This document shows positions 22,813-34,150 of a stretch of DNA of 64,000 bases, in pieces (within the stretch, counting starts at the first letter, position 1; each line of letters opens with the position of its first letter). This DNA comes from Dendrolimus kikuchii (Eukaryota; Arthropoda; Insecta; Lepidoptera; Lasiocampidae). Both the position numbers and the translations under genes were made by a program. The notes beneath the pieces are model-generated. The model saw only the letters and a program-made list of their open reading frames with translations. It was not told the DNA's origin and searched no databases. The stretch lies in contig CM034389.1 of the NCBI GenBank assembly GCA_019925095.2, positions 21,687,435 through 21,751,434 of the forward strand. Reading direction: 5' to 3'.

Positions 22813-23344
22813 CCAACAAATAAATACTAAGATTGACAATCGCTTAATGGTCACTCTGAAAAGCCACTAAAACCTACACGATTTGCTGACTATTATAGTT
22901 CATTTTCCTCTAAGTTTTTAACATGCAAAGTTTTTCAATAAATATTTCTTATATTCTGTATTCTTCACCCCACATTAGACGGAACCTTAGCAGAACTGTT
23001 CCGGATCATTGATTCAATAACAAGTGAGAACATTTCACTCAAAGTGCTAGTCTAGTCACGATCATAATTCGATCGTGATGTCTTCTGACCGATGATCTGA
23101 TTAGCTGACGGGTCTACAATGTAACGGCTGCTATTTAGCCGAATGCATAACATGAACTTATAATTAATATCAAGATTGCAGAGGAAGATTTTTAAGAAGC
23201 GGATGTATTAATATAAGACATGGTCTTTAATGAATTGAATATATACGTGGTTTAATACTTCTATTAGATTAGGTCTCTTAATGTAGAATATTGATTAAAA
23301 TGTTATTGAGATCTATTTAAATATGTATATATTAACTAAAAAAT
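22813..23344. other. No recognisable feature
   Basis: AT-rich with no repeat match detected. Confidence 0.6.
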
Positions 23345-23990
23345 TAGAGAGTAGAATTGAAACTTTAGAGAATATACTCACAGATAATTCTTCTCTAACT
23401 TTTATTAATCTTAATATATATACATTACGTGTCACGTTGTTTGTCCGCGGTGGACTCCTAAACTACTTGACCGATTTTAATCAAATTTGCACACCGTGTG
23501 CAGTTTGATCAGACTTGAAAGATAGGATGTAAGCTACATTTGGACCCGGTAGGTGGCGCTGCAATCGGGTTCTAAATTTTATTTCTTCAGGGCAGAACAA
23601 CGTCTGCCGAGACAGCTAGTATAAATATAATTCCTTTAGCCTACATCCGGAAACATATTCTAATTCAAAAAAATCAATTTAAATTACACTTCAAATTACT
23701 TGCATAAAGTTTAAAACACAATGCACTGTTATGTAATTTCCTTTGATCTACATATAAAAGAATATCTTATGCCTTAAGTGTATAAGGATAGAACTAAAAT
23801 TCATTGAAATCTTTTAAGTTTTATTTAAATTGAAAATTAATACTAACGGGTAAAATGACTTTCATTTTGAATTAAATAAGGTTGCATTTTATGTGTTTAT
23901 CTCTTTTCAGTGTCACTTCTTCGTGTCATCGATTTTCAAATCACAACGATTCTAAAGAAGTTTATCTTCAAAAAATATATTTTATCATAA
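23345..23990 (+). repeat. Dispersed repeat carrying Helitron A (second copy in intron 1)
   Basis: Flanks of the Helitron at 23409-23619 match 59605-59985: GAGAATATACTCACAGATAAT before, and CCTTTAGCCTACAT, then ACAACGATTCTAAAGAAGTTT after. The repeat's own nature is unknown. Confidence 0.7.
23409..23619 (+). mobile_element. Non-autonomous Helitron, family A, with empty-site proof
   Basis: Same ends as the 7.2 kb copy. The flanks CTTTTATTAA and TATAAAT...TCCTTTAGCCTACAT join seamlessly in an uninterrupted copy of the host repeat at 59646-59680 (CTTTTATTAATATAAATCC). The insertion therefore fell exactly between A and T. Confidence 0.93.
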
Positions 23991-24154
23991 TTGTTTGTTT
24001 TATAAAATAGTTTCAAGTATTTGTATTTAATTTATAAAGAGTTTTAAGTATGTGTATTTAACTTATAAAATAGTTTAAGTATATATATTTAAGTAATGTC
24101 TTATGTTAATGCTCTGCACCAACTACATCGCGAGATTAGTTTAAAATTCTTTAA

Positions 24155-24296
24155 GTTCGGTTGCGTGGATGAGATTGCTTTAAGCGATAAAGCCGCCTAT
24201 TGTATTTACCATGACAATATTGTACTCGTACATTTTTGTTTTTTTTTGTAATTATTTATTTGGTGAACAATAAAGTGTTGTCTATCTATCTATTTT
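24155..24296 (+). mobile_element. Truncated LINE 3' tail ending in (TATC)n
   Basis: GGTTGCGTGGATGAGATTGCTTTAAGCGATAAAGCCGCC, split here as GGTTGCGTGGATGAG, the stem-loop TTGCTTTAAGCGAT, then AAGCCGCC. It ends with GTGAACAATAAAGTG and CTATC repeats at 24281-24292. It is followed directly by the foldback element at 24297. Confidence 0.8.
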
Positions 24297-24587
24297 ACAA
24301 GCTTTTATTTAACTTGCAATGGATGTATGTATGTAAGTTCGGTGGAATTTTGCAAGTTAAATTTGACCAACTTGCCGGTTTCCGATTGAGCTGAAATTTT
24401 GCACGAATAGGTATATCGCGTGACAATTCAATTATATGGTACCATGGAGATGATTTGATGATGGAGTCGGAAGGTGGCCATAGGAACTCCTGTACTAAAC
24501 GGGATAGACCCGTCGTGTTTGGGTTCGTTTTACTTGTCTTGGCTAGCACTCTGCTGCTACATGATATCCAGGATCTCAAAAGCTTGT
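24297..24587. mobile_element. MITE-like element with ACAAGCTTTT ends
   Basis: Perfect 10 bp inverted ends, ACAAGCTTTT (24297-24306) and AAAAGCTTGT (24578-24587), enclose 271 bp. It directly abuts the (TATC)n LINE tail. The minus-strand open frame across it has no recognisable domain. Confidence 0.65.
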
Positions 24588-24652
24588 ATTTAAAAACCTT
24601 TTAAAAAAAGCTTATTACGCTATTGCAGAGAATTTACTCTTTTTTGAAACCG

Positions 24653-24755
24653 GCAGCAAGTTAGTAGCACCTTGGATGTTGCAAATGTTCATCCATAGGC
24701 GACGGTAACCAATTTCGTCAGGAGGGTCGTTAGACTGTCTGCTGTACTTCAGTCT
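24653..24755 (-). repeat. Rep-A copy, partial
   Basis: TAGTAGCACCTTGGATGTTGC to CTGTCTGCTGTACTTCAG; only the A-rich-end third. Confidence 0.7.
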
Positions 24756-25278
24756 TAAAAAAATTAAAAGGAAGAAATTAATCAAAACATTTATTCAACT
24801 GGAATTACAACTAAGCTCTTAAAAATTAGGTGCAAAATAGAGGCGGAATAAAGTAAGATGTTTAAGAGTTTTCAAGACGAGACTAAGCACACTTCACACG
24901 TCCATGCATCTTGAAAAAAGCATGATGCCCCGGTTTCTTGTGTCATCATTAGATCATCTCTAATTTTAATTTTTTCACGATTTCTCTGCACCATTGCATT
25001 GGTTTTTACTCAATTTTATCCATTTGTACCCAGTAGGTATATTAATGTAATCTGTGCACTAAACCCTAAAAACAAAGTAAAAACCATTAACGATTCCAAC
25101 ATTTGTTTACAACAAAAAAGGTTTTATTTTACTCTTAAGCGCCGAGTTTTCAATAACCAGATAAGAGGTGTTCACAAAATAAATCACGACGTGGGAAAAT
25201 TAAAAATGACAGTTCCATGAATACAACAGTTGAATTGTTTTGATTTTGAATTTAGTCAAATTATAATTTATTCGACTG
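24756..25278. other. No recognisable feature
   Basis: A 73-codon frame at 24999-25220 lacks any domain. Confidence 0.6.
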
Positions 25279-25291
25279 ATATCTTTAAAAC

Positions 25292-25338
25292 CGCAAGGGA
25301 ACTGGCGTGAAGCTATGTATGTATGTATGTATGTATGT
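25292..25338 (+). mobile_element. 47 bp remnant insertion of the same LINE with 13 bp target duplication
   Basis: Only the last codons before the stop (CGCAAGGGAACTGGCGTGA) and a (TATG)n tail are present. They sit between two copies of ATATCTTTAAAAC (25279-25291 and 25339-25351). This is an extremely 5'-truncated insertion event, recognisable only because the 3' end matches the copies at 14.0 and 42.3 kb. Confidence 0.9.
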
Positions 25339-25659
25339 ATATCTTTAAAACATTACCTACATTTCGGAGCTCCCTAACCAAATACCATCTCTCTTTAAAT
25401 AAATGTCTAATATATTAAACATTTACTAATTTATCTATTGTAATATATGTTAATATATAATGCTTGTCATATATAATGTTAATAGATATATTTTATTTAT
25501 ATTATTTTGTATATACGTATATATTGGTATTCTATAAATGTGTCTGGATTTATGTAAGTATTAAATTTATAAATTAGTGTAAGTATGTATATTTAATATG
25601 TACAATCCTATCTTTTTCTGATTCACCTACATCGTCAGATTTGTTAAGAATTTATTTTA

Positions 25660-25797
25660 AGCTAGATTGCCTGGAGGAGATCTCTTTTAACGATACGGCC
25701 GCCTGTTGTTTTGCCAAGAAGTATTGTAATTATGCATTTTGTTTTTGTTTATTTTGGTGAGCAATAGAGTGTTATCTATATATCTATCTATCTCTTA
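25660..25797 (+). mobile_element. Truncated LINE 3' tail ending in (TATC)n
   Basis: GATTGCCTGGAGGAGATC, a decayed stem-loop (CTCTTTTAACGAT), CGGCCGCC, GTGAGCAATAGAGTG, then TATC repeats. It is a diverged member of the family seen at 13.8, 24.2 and 38.9 kb. Confidence 0.75.
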
Positions 25798-25964
25798 TCT
25801 GATCGGTCCCAAAACGAATATTTTGAATATTGTTATAGAGATGTCAAATTACAGAAAAATCATCCAGAAACCTTTATTTCTTTCATTAATTTAATATTTT
25901 ATTCCCTCTCCAACATAAAATATGTACATAGCCTCTTATTGCTCGTTTTTATTATGCCTACAAC

Positions 25965-26095
25965 AACTATAGCAACAAGCAGTAAAATCGCGAGGATACT
26001 GGGCAGCGCGATTATGAAAAGTTGAAATAAGTTGCGTTTATATGCTCGCGCTGCCCACATTCCTTGCCAGTTTCCTGCTTACTGCTGTGAAAGTA
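25965..26095. mobile_element. Foldback element, relative of the one at 31.6 kb
   Basis: AAGCAGTAAAATCGCGAGG...GGGCAGCGCGA is inverted as TCGCGCTGCCCACATTCC...CTGCTTACTGC. Both the arms and the ATGTAAATA that follows are shared with 31618-31745. Confidence 0.6.
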
Positions 26096-26107
26096 AGCGA
26101 AATGTAA

Positions 26108-26375
26108 ATACAACTTCCTGCAGCCAGGTAGTCTGTCGTAAGAGGTGACAAAACAATCCACAGCCAGGTGGTGGGGTCTTTACTTGTCTGGATGGCTACT
26201 ACCCCTGGTCTAGAGTGTGCCGCTATAACAACCTTGAGTTATGTCCCCGCATTAGTGGCCAGGTTCCAGTATCCCTTTAACGAGCAGTAGGACATTGATG
26301 TGACTAATGCGTATAGGCGATGGTAACCGCCTTCCTTCAGGTGGGCCGTCTGCCTGTCTGCTGAACTCACGCAAA
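26108..26375 (-). repeat. Rep-A copy
   Basis: CTTCCTGCAGCCAGGTAGTC to CTGCTGAACTCACGC; missing only the outermost first end. Confidence 0.8.
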
Positions 26376-27145
26376 CCAGTCCTTGACAACAACCTTTACA
26401 GATTCGTTCCATAAGCTTCTAGTTTTAAAGTATTTTTTTGTGTGTATAAATTTAATTTTAGAATTAATAGATTAATAACTAATTTTATGAGCTTCCTGTT
26501 TAGTAAATGACCTTGCCATATCAATAATGTAATGTTGTTTGTTACAGGTATGCTGTGTATGCAAATGAATGTGATATTTCGCACGCTGTAAGTAATAATC
26601 GTAATAATACGTAGAAGTAGATCTGTTGGAATCATTATATTAATACGTGAAGCAAAACTTTGTACCCCTTTTTACGAAAATTGCGCGGGCGGAGGAGTAT
26701 GAAATTTCGCACACTTATAGTTTATATAGAGAAGGAGTGCAGAGTGCTAATTTTTAAAAAAAATTATGCATAAAAATACTTTCAATCAATAAAAAAAACA
26801 TTACAATACTACCACGTATTTGACACACACACGCATATATATACTCTTTTGTTTAATGTTAAAGTCAAATTAGCAGTGTCATGTTTGCAATTAGTCTTTG
26901 ACAACAGATCCTTAATAATGTTCAAAATTATAATTTACATTAATTATGGTCGAATATCGACCACTAGTTATTTTAATAACGTTTAATTAACAAAGCAATA
27001 GTACGCAATCAATTGTACCTACAGCGTGTAATTTCCGTGTTAAAATATTTCGTTTTAATACATATTTCAATCAAACACAGATTTAAATTCTTCTCTTCTG
27101 TTTTCATTCTTTCATAATTTCTACAGAAAAATGAAACATACTCTT
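26376..27145. other. No recognisable feature
   Basis: AT-rich. The reverse frame at 26396-26635 is low complexity. Confidence 0.6.
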
Positions 27146-27184
27146 ATAAGTCATCTTGCCTGGCAGATATCGCTTTCTAAGCCT

Positions 27185-27450
27185 TTTGGCTTATCAAGAA
27201 GAGGCGACAAAGTAACCCACAGCCAGGTGATAGTGCATTAGCTCGAAGGGATGGCGGATAGCTAACACCCCTGGACTTGGATATGCCGCCATAATAACAT
27301 TCAGTTGTGTTCCAGCGTTTGTGGCCAGGCTGCAGTCTCCCTTTAGAGAACGGCAGCACATTAGTAGCACCCTTGGTGTTACAAATATCCATAGGCTATG
27401 GGAACCGCTTTTTATCAGGTGGGTGGTCTGCCTGTCTGCTGAACTCGTGC
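27185..27450 (-). repeat. Rep-A copy
   Basis: GGCGACAAAGTAACCCACAG to CTGAACTCGTGCG. Diverged. A fragment of the stem-loop LINE tail (CTTGCCTGGCAGATATCGCTTTC) lies just before it at 27150-27175. Confidence 0.78.
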
Positions 27451-28006
27451 GTTAAAAAAGAGAAAATATTCTATCTATATATTTTAATTAAACAAACACT
27501 GCTCCGTGCCTCGTGTTTAAACAGCAGGCGTTATTACAGGTTACAAGTTATTAAATTTTTATGTTAGTGCTTTAGGCTCCCGGAAGATTCACTTCATTTT
27601 AAATCGCAAACTATCCCATCTCTCGGCATGAAAAGTATTTGTCTATTTTCGCTATTAAAACTATATTTTAACAAAATTATAGCAAAACCCATCCAGTACT
27701 CCTAGTAGTTTTTCTGTGACAGTTTAACGGACAGACAGATCAAATTACTATTGCATTTTTTATAGATGATGAATTTTAAATCCCAATCCAGTTTCCTATA
27801 AAAACATTCATTCCTTATTTCAACTCGTTCTAGTTTTATTTATCTATCCCCCGTCGAACTATATTTATGGCTAAAATGACAAAAAATACCAAAACTACCA
27901 AAATTACTAAAATGATCAAAATAACCAAAATGTCAGTCATTTTGGTCATACACAAAAAAATAAAACCTATCCTACTTTTTAGGATAAGCTTTACATAAAT
28001 TATACG
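27451..28006. other. Helitron-like remains and a degenerate ACCAAAA tandem
   Basis: 27590-27740 has CTATCCCATCTCTCGG and GTAGTTTTTCTGTGACAG, typical of decayed lepidopteran Helitron bodies. 27890-27950 holds about five degenerate 9-base ACCAAAAYT-like units. Confidence 0.5.
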
Positions 28007-28312
28007 TGCAGGAACGGAGAAAGAATACTATTTCCTGCGGCCAAGCGGCCTGTCGTAAGAGGCGACTTAACAACCCACAGCCAGGTGGTAGGGTATTTGC
28101 CCGACTGGATGGGTACCACCCCTGGTCTAAAGTATGTCGCCATAACAACCTTGAGTTGTGCTCCGGCATTAGTGACCAGGTTCCAGTCTCCCTTAAGAGA
28201 GCAGCAGCGCATTTGTAGCACCTTTGGTGTTGCAAATGTCCATAGGCGATGGTAACCGCTTTCCATCAAGTGAGCCGTCTGCCTGTCTGCTGATCTCCTG
28301 CAATAAAAAAAA
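28007..28312 (-). repeat. Rep-A copy, full length
   Basis: GTGCAGGAACGGAGAAAGAATA to CTGATCTCCTGCAATAAAAAAAA, the clearest example of the A-rich end. Confidence 0.88.
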
Positions 28313-29679
28313 TATATCCCTTTTTCTTTTTTACATATATATTGAAAAACAACCAAATCGGTCCCATAGTTTTTCCGTGAAAGCAAAACAGCCAAACAAA
28401 AAAATATACTTTTATACCGAAAACTATCCCATTTTTCGGGATATAATGTACCCTATATTCATACTCAGCATAGAATTTATTTATCTTTAATGACTTATTC
28501 TCATGGTATAGGTTCTAATATAGGCCACATCTATGCTCCGCTTATACAGTTTTAATGTCCTAACGAGTATAATATACCATTGCAACTACCAAGGTGCTAA
28601 CTTAGATCTACGCAGGTGACCTCGAGATCGATGTGTGAAACGAGCTATTTCGCATATAACAAGCATTTTAGGTAAACCGTGGGTTAGCCTGGAATGGCCT
28701 CTCCGTTTTAGTAGTTGAATATTTATGAGCTGAAATATCAGCTAATATAGATAATCAATACATAATAATGTAGGTAATCTTATGATAGAATCACTTTAAA
28801 TAAACGAATAAAATAGTAAATACAAATAAATATTTCTATCAAAAACGACATTTGGGCAATTAAGCTTTTTGGACAAATAAGGTGAAGTGCTAGTGGACCG
28901 GAAACATATTTCACAAAAGTGACTGCTGATAGGGTAAGCGTCTAGACAAGCACAGAACCGTTTTTTGTTTTACCGCTAATTTATAAATAAATCTCACGCG
29001 CATATTGACTACCGACGTGGTAATCAGTAAAATTAAAATGTTCTTTTATCCATTTGAAGTCAATTATATTTGAAAAATACTTTGACAGCTTATAATTTTT
29101 TATCGTCTGATTGCCAAAGACTTTTATTATTATTAGAATAATATTAGACTGGATGTGACGAGTTTAGGATTGGATATAATAGAAGTGTACAGGTACAACA
29201 AGGAACCTAAGTTCCTCATTGAATTTTCATAGACTAAGCATGAAACCATCTGCTTTGATAGAAGTGAAATAAGTGCAAGGAATAAAAGACTTGAAATAGT
29301 TTCACGTAATTGTTTTGAATTTTAAGTGGTCGAAAATAAATCTCGATGCACTTTCTAACAAAAGCTTGCAAAATACTTCATGCGTCTTACACAGACTAAA
29401 GGAATAAACAATAGGATTTGAATAATATTTAAATCTGACAATTTTGTTACTTGCCTTAACTAATCGAAAAGTATTATTTGTGGAGGAGTCCGGTTTCATT
29501 CGCCAAGAGCCTCATTCGTCAAGGAATCATTGACGAATGGAACCACAGATACCTCCAGAAACCACTACGCTTATAACCAAGTTCGTTCTTCTTGACGAGG
29601 CGTGCTATCACGTAATGAACTCACCGTTATTAACACATATGCTGATATGGAAAGTTCTCCACCTACTTTTTATATTGAA
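28313..29679. other. Mostly unassigned; Helitron-like scrap at the left
   Basis: 28355-28455 has CGGTCCCATAGTTTTTCCGTG and CTATCCCATTTTTCGG. The rest is AT-rich with no gene evidence. Confidence 0.5.
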
Positions 29680-29890
29680 TATAACAGATAGACTAACGAT
29701 TTACCTGATGGAAATTGTTTACCGTCGTCTATAGAGATTAGCAACACCGTGCTACTAATGTGCTGCTGGCCTTAAAGGGAGGGCTGGTATCTGGTCACTA
29801 ATGCCGGAACACAACTCAGGTTGCTATGACGACGTGTTCTAGACCAGATGTCGTAGCCATCTAGACGGGTAAATGCCTTACCTCATTGCA
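29680..29890 (+). repeat. Rep-A copy, partial
   Basis: CGATTTACCTGATGGAAATTG to GACGGGTAAATGCCTTACC; ends before the GC-rich terminal third. Confidence 0.72.
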
Positions 29891-30989
29891 ATGGTACTTG
29901 AATTTATTCAAATGTAAGGAGGATCCTACGTGCATCTGTGAGCCTAGTAAACCGGAGACAATCTTATATGTATTTTATTAATGTCTTATGATTAATAGGA
30001 GCAGGTTGGATACTGAGAATCATTTCAGAATTAACATTAAACCTGAAAACATAAAAGATAATGAGCCAAAAGCACCCACTATACGGAGATTTTTCAAATA
30101 TAAAATACAAGTAGCGTTTATGTTACAAATAATGATAATCCTATATGACATGACAATAGTTTTAGAGTAAAATTTGTAAATAAAATACAAGGCTAGAATA
30201 GATAATGTAAATATGAAGTTTAGTAAGTATAATAAGGTAGTATTAACGAAAATTATAAGAAATATAAAGCTCAAAAATTATATTTTAATAAAGAAGGAAA
30301 AACAAAAAGAAAACAACACACCAAAAAGTTATAAATAACACGCTCTAACAATTTTGTTCGTCATGGGTATTTTGATCCTTATTTAAAAAAAGAGGAATTA
30401 TTTGTTTTTTAAATTTGATAAAATATTGTTATTATAAATTCTATAGAGTTATGCCAAAGTTCACGATTCTCTTAAAATAAAGCTTTTAATAGATGTAATA
30501 ACCCGTAACACGATGAATAAATATACACTTACAAAATTTGATATAACGTCCAATGTAAGGTATTTTCATCATATTCCGTTGTATACCTGTATACAACAAT
30601 ATGTATACAATAAAATAGATTATTAGTTCTATCTTACTTTTAAAATTGGTACATGTGGACTTTCTATTACTGGATGAACGCAGGATACTTTACATTAGGG
30701 AAACTACTGGAAGATTATGATATCCGCTTTACGCTCGCAATTGATTCGACTCTTTATCTTACCATTTACAACTTTTATTGACGGACAGCGACATTAAACT
30801 AGCCAGCAAGCAACGGTCATATTCGTGACTGTTGTGAATGTTGTAATATTCTTAACTAGTGGTATGTTGGGCGTAGCCCAAAAAGGAAAAGAAGCCTTGC
30901 TCAGTAAAAGGTGCAAAACAATCACTACAATTGTCCTACGTACTACACAGATTAAGTGCATTTGAATATTGTGCATATTTCAATCGACA
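29891..30989. other. AT-rich sequence, no gene seen
   Basis: A 60-codon frame (29988) is low complexity. A palindromic GTTGTATAC/GTATACAAC lies at about 30580-30600. Confidence 0.6.
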
Positions 30990-31510
30990 GTATTGTATTG
31001 TATCGTGAACACAGAACTGAAAGGACACGACGGTATTCTTGGACATTGATTGATTCAAGTCCCCATTCCGCTGAGATGAGAATATTGAGATGGATGTGTG
31101 GTGTTACAAGAATGGATAAGGTAAGAAATGAGTACATAAGGGGACCTTTGAAAATTGCACCCGTGACTGAAAAATTGAGAGGAAGAAGATTAAGGTGGTA
31201 TGGGCATGTAATGCGGAGAGTTGAAAGTCAAGTGACAAAAAGAATCTTAAACTACAAGACGGATGGGTACAAATGTAAAAGTAGACCAAAAAAGAGATGT
31301 ATGGATTGTGTGAAGGATGATACGATGATTTGTGGTGAGACAGAAAATGTAAGTCAGAATAAAGGAGTATGAAAGGAAAAGAATTATTGTGCCAACCCCA
31401 AATAATTGGGATACGGTTAAATCAAATAGATTGATTCAAGTTCATGTTTATATAAATCAATTTGGTTGATTCATCCAAATGAAAAGGCAGAAATGAACTG
31501 TCTAATATCA
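30990..31510. repeat. Repeat family M4, copy split by a LINE
   Basis: M4 is recognised by GAATTCAAGTTTATGTT, GATCACTTTGGTTGATTC and CAAATTGAAAGACAGAAATG. Here the LINE at 31061-31428 lies inside it. Other copies: 33990-34150, 35015-35290, 43495-43720 (reverse). Confidence 0.65.
31061..31428 (+). mobile_element. 5'-truncated LINE 3' end with 13 bp target duplication
   Basis: The + strand frame reads AEMRILRWMCGVTRMDKVRNEYIRG, KLRGRRLRWYGHVMRR and SRPKKRCMDCVKDD, which is the C terminus of an RTE-like reverse transcriptase. It is flanked by GATTGATTCAAGT at 31048-31060 and 31429-31441. The host sequence on either side is a copy of a repeat (family M4) also found at 34.0, 35.0 and 43.5 kb, so the LINE landed inside that repeat. 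The first 35 or so residues of the open frame come from the flank, not the element. Confidence 0.88.
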
Positions 31511-31617
31511 GCTTGAATTAAACAATATTTTACCACTATAGAGTTTGTGACTCTAATTACTTTATGAATAAATGCCATGGTTCCTTACTGTAGTATTTTA
31601 CCCTTCGTATATATCAT

Positions 31618-31745
31618 GCCCAATTCCACGGCAGCAAGCAGCAAAGAAGCCAGAGCAATGGGCAGAGCGAGTATCAAATGTTCAAATAAGTTGCATCTTA
31701 CACGAGTTGCCTACATCCTTCGTCACTATTCTGCTTATTGCCTTC
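31618..31745. mobile_element. Foldback element, relative of the one at 26.0 kb
   Basis: GGCAGCAAGCAGCAAAGAAGCC...ATGGGCAGAGCGAG pairs with CGAGTTGCCTACATCCTTCG...CTGCTTATTGCC. ATAATGTAAATAAGGC follows. Small frames here are artefacts. Confidence 0.6.
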
Positions 31746-33359
31746 AAAAGGGGCATAATGTAAATAAGGCATTATACCCTACAGTGCGTTAAGTATAAAT
31801 TTGCGTTCTATTGTTGGCAACTTGTACGCCTTTGTGATGACAAAATATTTCATAGCCCTACCAAAATGATCGCTTCGAACTTGTTATTCTCAATTATGTT
31901 TTACAATAAAATAACGAAACAACGAACTACTGAGAGCTAATAAAATTATAATATGTAGTTCCTCGTTCGTCTCCAAAGCTGTCGTAAGATATAATGACAA
32001 CTGCAACCTATTAAAAGACCAAGCACTGCGCCCACTTGTTCCAAGTTCTCAAGAATGGTAGAAACATTGCGAAACTAAAACGGCCACACGGTGTTCCATT
32101 ATTGGCATTTGTTTAGCTATGCACCCTAATATTCTGGTGAAACATAGTCACGTTTTACGTTCGTAAATATACACTTTGTATGATTGTTTTGCTCAAATGA
32201 TTGCTTAAATTAGTTGTCTTGAATGGTTTTCGTGTCGATTTTGTAGACAAAGTTTAGAAGGTTTTACAAAGTATTAATACAGTTTTATTGATTTGGTTGT
32301 TTCTAAGTTTATTATAATATAGCTTGAGTTCTTCAATACAATCGGTCTTATTTATATTGTGTAAGAGTAAGTTTGTAACGTACTTTAAGATTCTTAAAGA
32401 ACCCTACAAACTTATTCTAACTCAATAAGAATAAAACCGTGCGTCTTCAGAACCACCAACTAGTAATGACATGGCAACTATAAGAGACCATGGATATATT
32501 ATTATAGACTTACGTTATACAACAAGCTTACCACTAACTTACGTGTATACCGCTAAAACAAAGCGTTTTAGGATCAGCCTCTGAGAATTATGGTTTTTAT
32601 TTTTATTTGAATTCTGCGGTACAAAGTAGCGTCTAGATGCAAACTCTGGAGAGAAAGCATGCAGCTCTTAGATTCTGTTTCAAACCTAGTGTGCATTTTG
32701 TTAAACATTATGAAGTGCAGGTGGATAAGGAAAATATCAGTTCAAAATGGAATATTTTAAAGGAACTGAAGTAGGAATCATATCCATTTTCAATCCTCTA
32801 AAATAGGCAAGAGCGACGTCAGAATTAAAATGTCCCTGGGTCAATATGATTATCAATCAATATATAAGAAGATCAGTCAATCAAAGAAATCAGTTTTGAT
32901 ATTAGATGATATTTAAAGTGGGTGGAGAACTAAAGTACATGGGTATAATTCCGTTGTTTATTACAAATAAATTATATTGCAAATGTCAAGATCTTTAGTG
33001 ACATAGTGGGTGGTAATCCATTATGTTTGAACATGATTGCATGCCATAAAATGTTGTGATATATCACTTACATGAAAATATATTATTATAATAAGCATTA
33101 TTTGTTCTCCTTCTTCTAGTCGTTCATTTTCTGTAGAGGATAGTTTCTTTGATGGTGGTAGATAATTACTGTCCTCCATCGAGATCAGTTTTGAGCACGG
33201 TGGAGAGCCGAATTTATGGACACGTTCAACTGGTCAGCAACCTGGGCTCCAAGTCTGTATTTTTACAAGAAAAACCATGCCAGTGCGAGTCAATAACCAT
33301 TCGACTGACGGTAATCAAATATCCCTAGTCTCTAAAATTAATATTAAATCAGTCTCGGT
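31746..33359. other. Unassigned 1.6 kb with one miRNA-like hairpin
   Basis: No supported frame. An imperfect stem at 32364-32426 pairs AGAGTAAGTTTGTA with TACAAACTTATTCT. Confidence 0.55.
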
Positions 33360-33645
33360 CAAATCAAGATTTATTCGATATTGAGAGATGGTTTACAGAC
33401 TACCAAAACCGTTACAGCCTCGGGGCCCAGGTCATCTTACCTATTAGGTAACCTACAACGAGGTCCTTTGCTTTCAATTTTCCCAGTAACCACAAATCTC
33501 TCCATATTGTCTGGCTTTTATTGGGCTATAAGACCAAAGTACTTCAGTATCTGTTGCCGGCATGTGATCTCCAGTTTCGAGCGATCCAGTATGGAGGAAT
33601 TTGTTCGGTGAGATGTCCACGGAATTCTTAACATCCGACGCCAAC
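33360..33645 (-). mobile_element. Degenerate LINE reverse transcriptase C-terminal remnant
   Basis: On the minus strand, 33645 down to 33400 reads RCWRRMLRIPWTSHRTN, ILKYFGLIAQ, then stop, then DNMERFVVTGKIESKGPRCR. This is the WRRMLRIPW...GHIARR...MEKLVVTGKIEG pattern of several insect LINEs, broken by stop codons. The + strand frame at 33381-33611 is a shadow. Confidence 0.75.
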
Positions 33646-33989
33646 ACCCCATTTATTTGTTATTGTAATTTTATTATGACAACAATAAAATCATTAGTTA
33701 TTTGTACAATACTTTGATACATTTCATTTTTCAACTCTTATGCAGTTTATTTTAGTGACGATAAAGCATGTTGTTTTCTTTTTGCTACATAAATGTCAAG
33801 GCAATGTGCCAACAACGTCCGGGTATGAAATACTTTTGGTTGCAAACAAACAACACGGTTTTAGCAACGCTATTATATCATTCATGTAATTTCCGTACAT
33901 GGATAGGCGTGCTACCTACGCCAGATCCCAGTAGCAAGGGTAAGATCAAGACAACATGACGGTTAAAATGCATACTAATGCTGATGATA

Positions 33990-34150
33990 TTAGACTGATA
34001 GAAATTGAATCAATTTACAGAAGCGAAATGACAATACGGTATTCAATTACATTGAACGATTCAAATTTTGTGTTTATTTAGATCACTTTGGTTGATTCAT
34101 TTAAATTGAAAGATAGTATTGAACGGTCTATTATCGAGTTAATAAACTCA
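33990..34150 (+). repeat. Repeat family M4 copy
   Basis: GATATTAGACTGATAGAAATTG, GATCACTTTGGTTGATTCA, GAACGGTCTATTATCG. Confidence 0.65.

Noticed and set aside
27890..27955. CRISPR-like array
   Set aside because: The units are about nine bases, degenerate, with no spacers of constant length; it is a simple tandem repeat in an insect-like genome.
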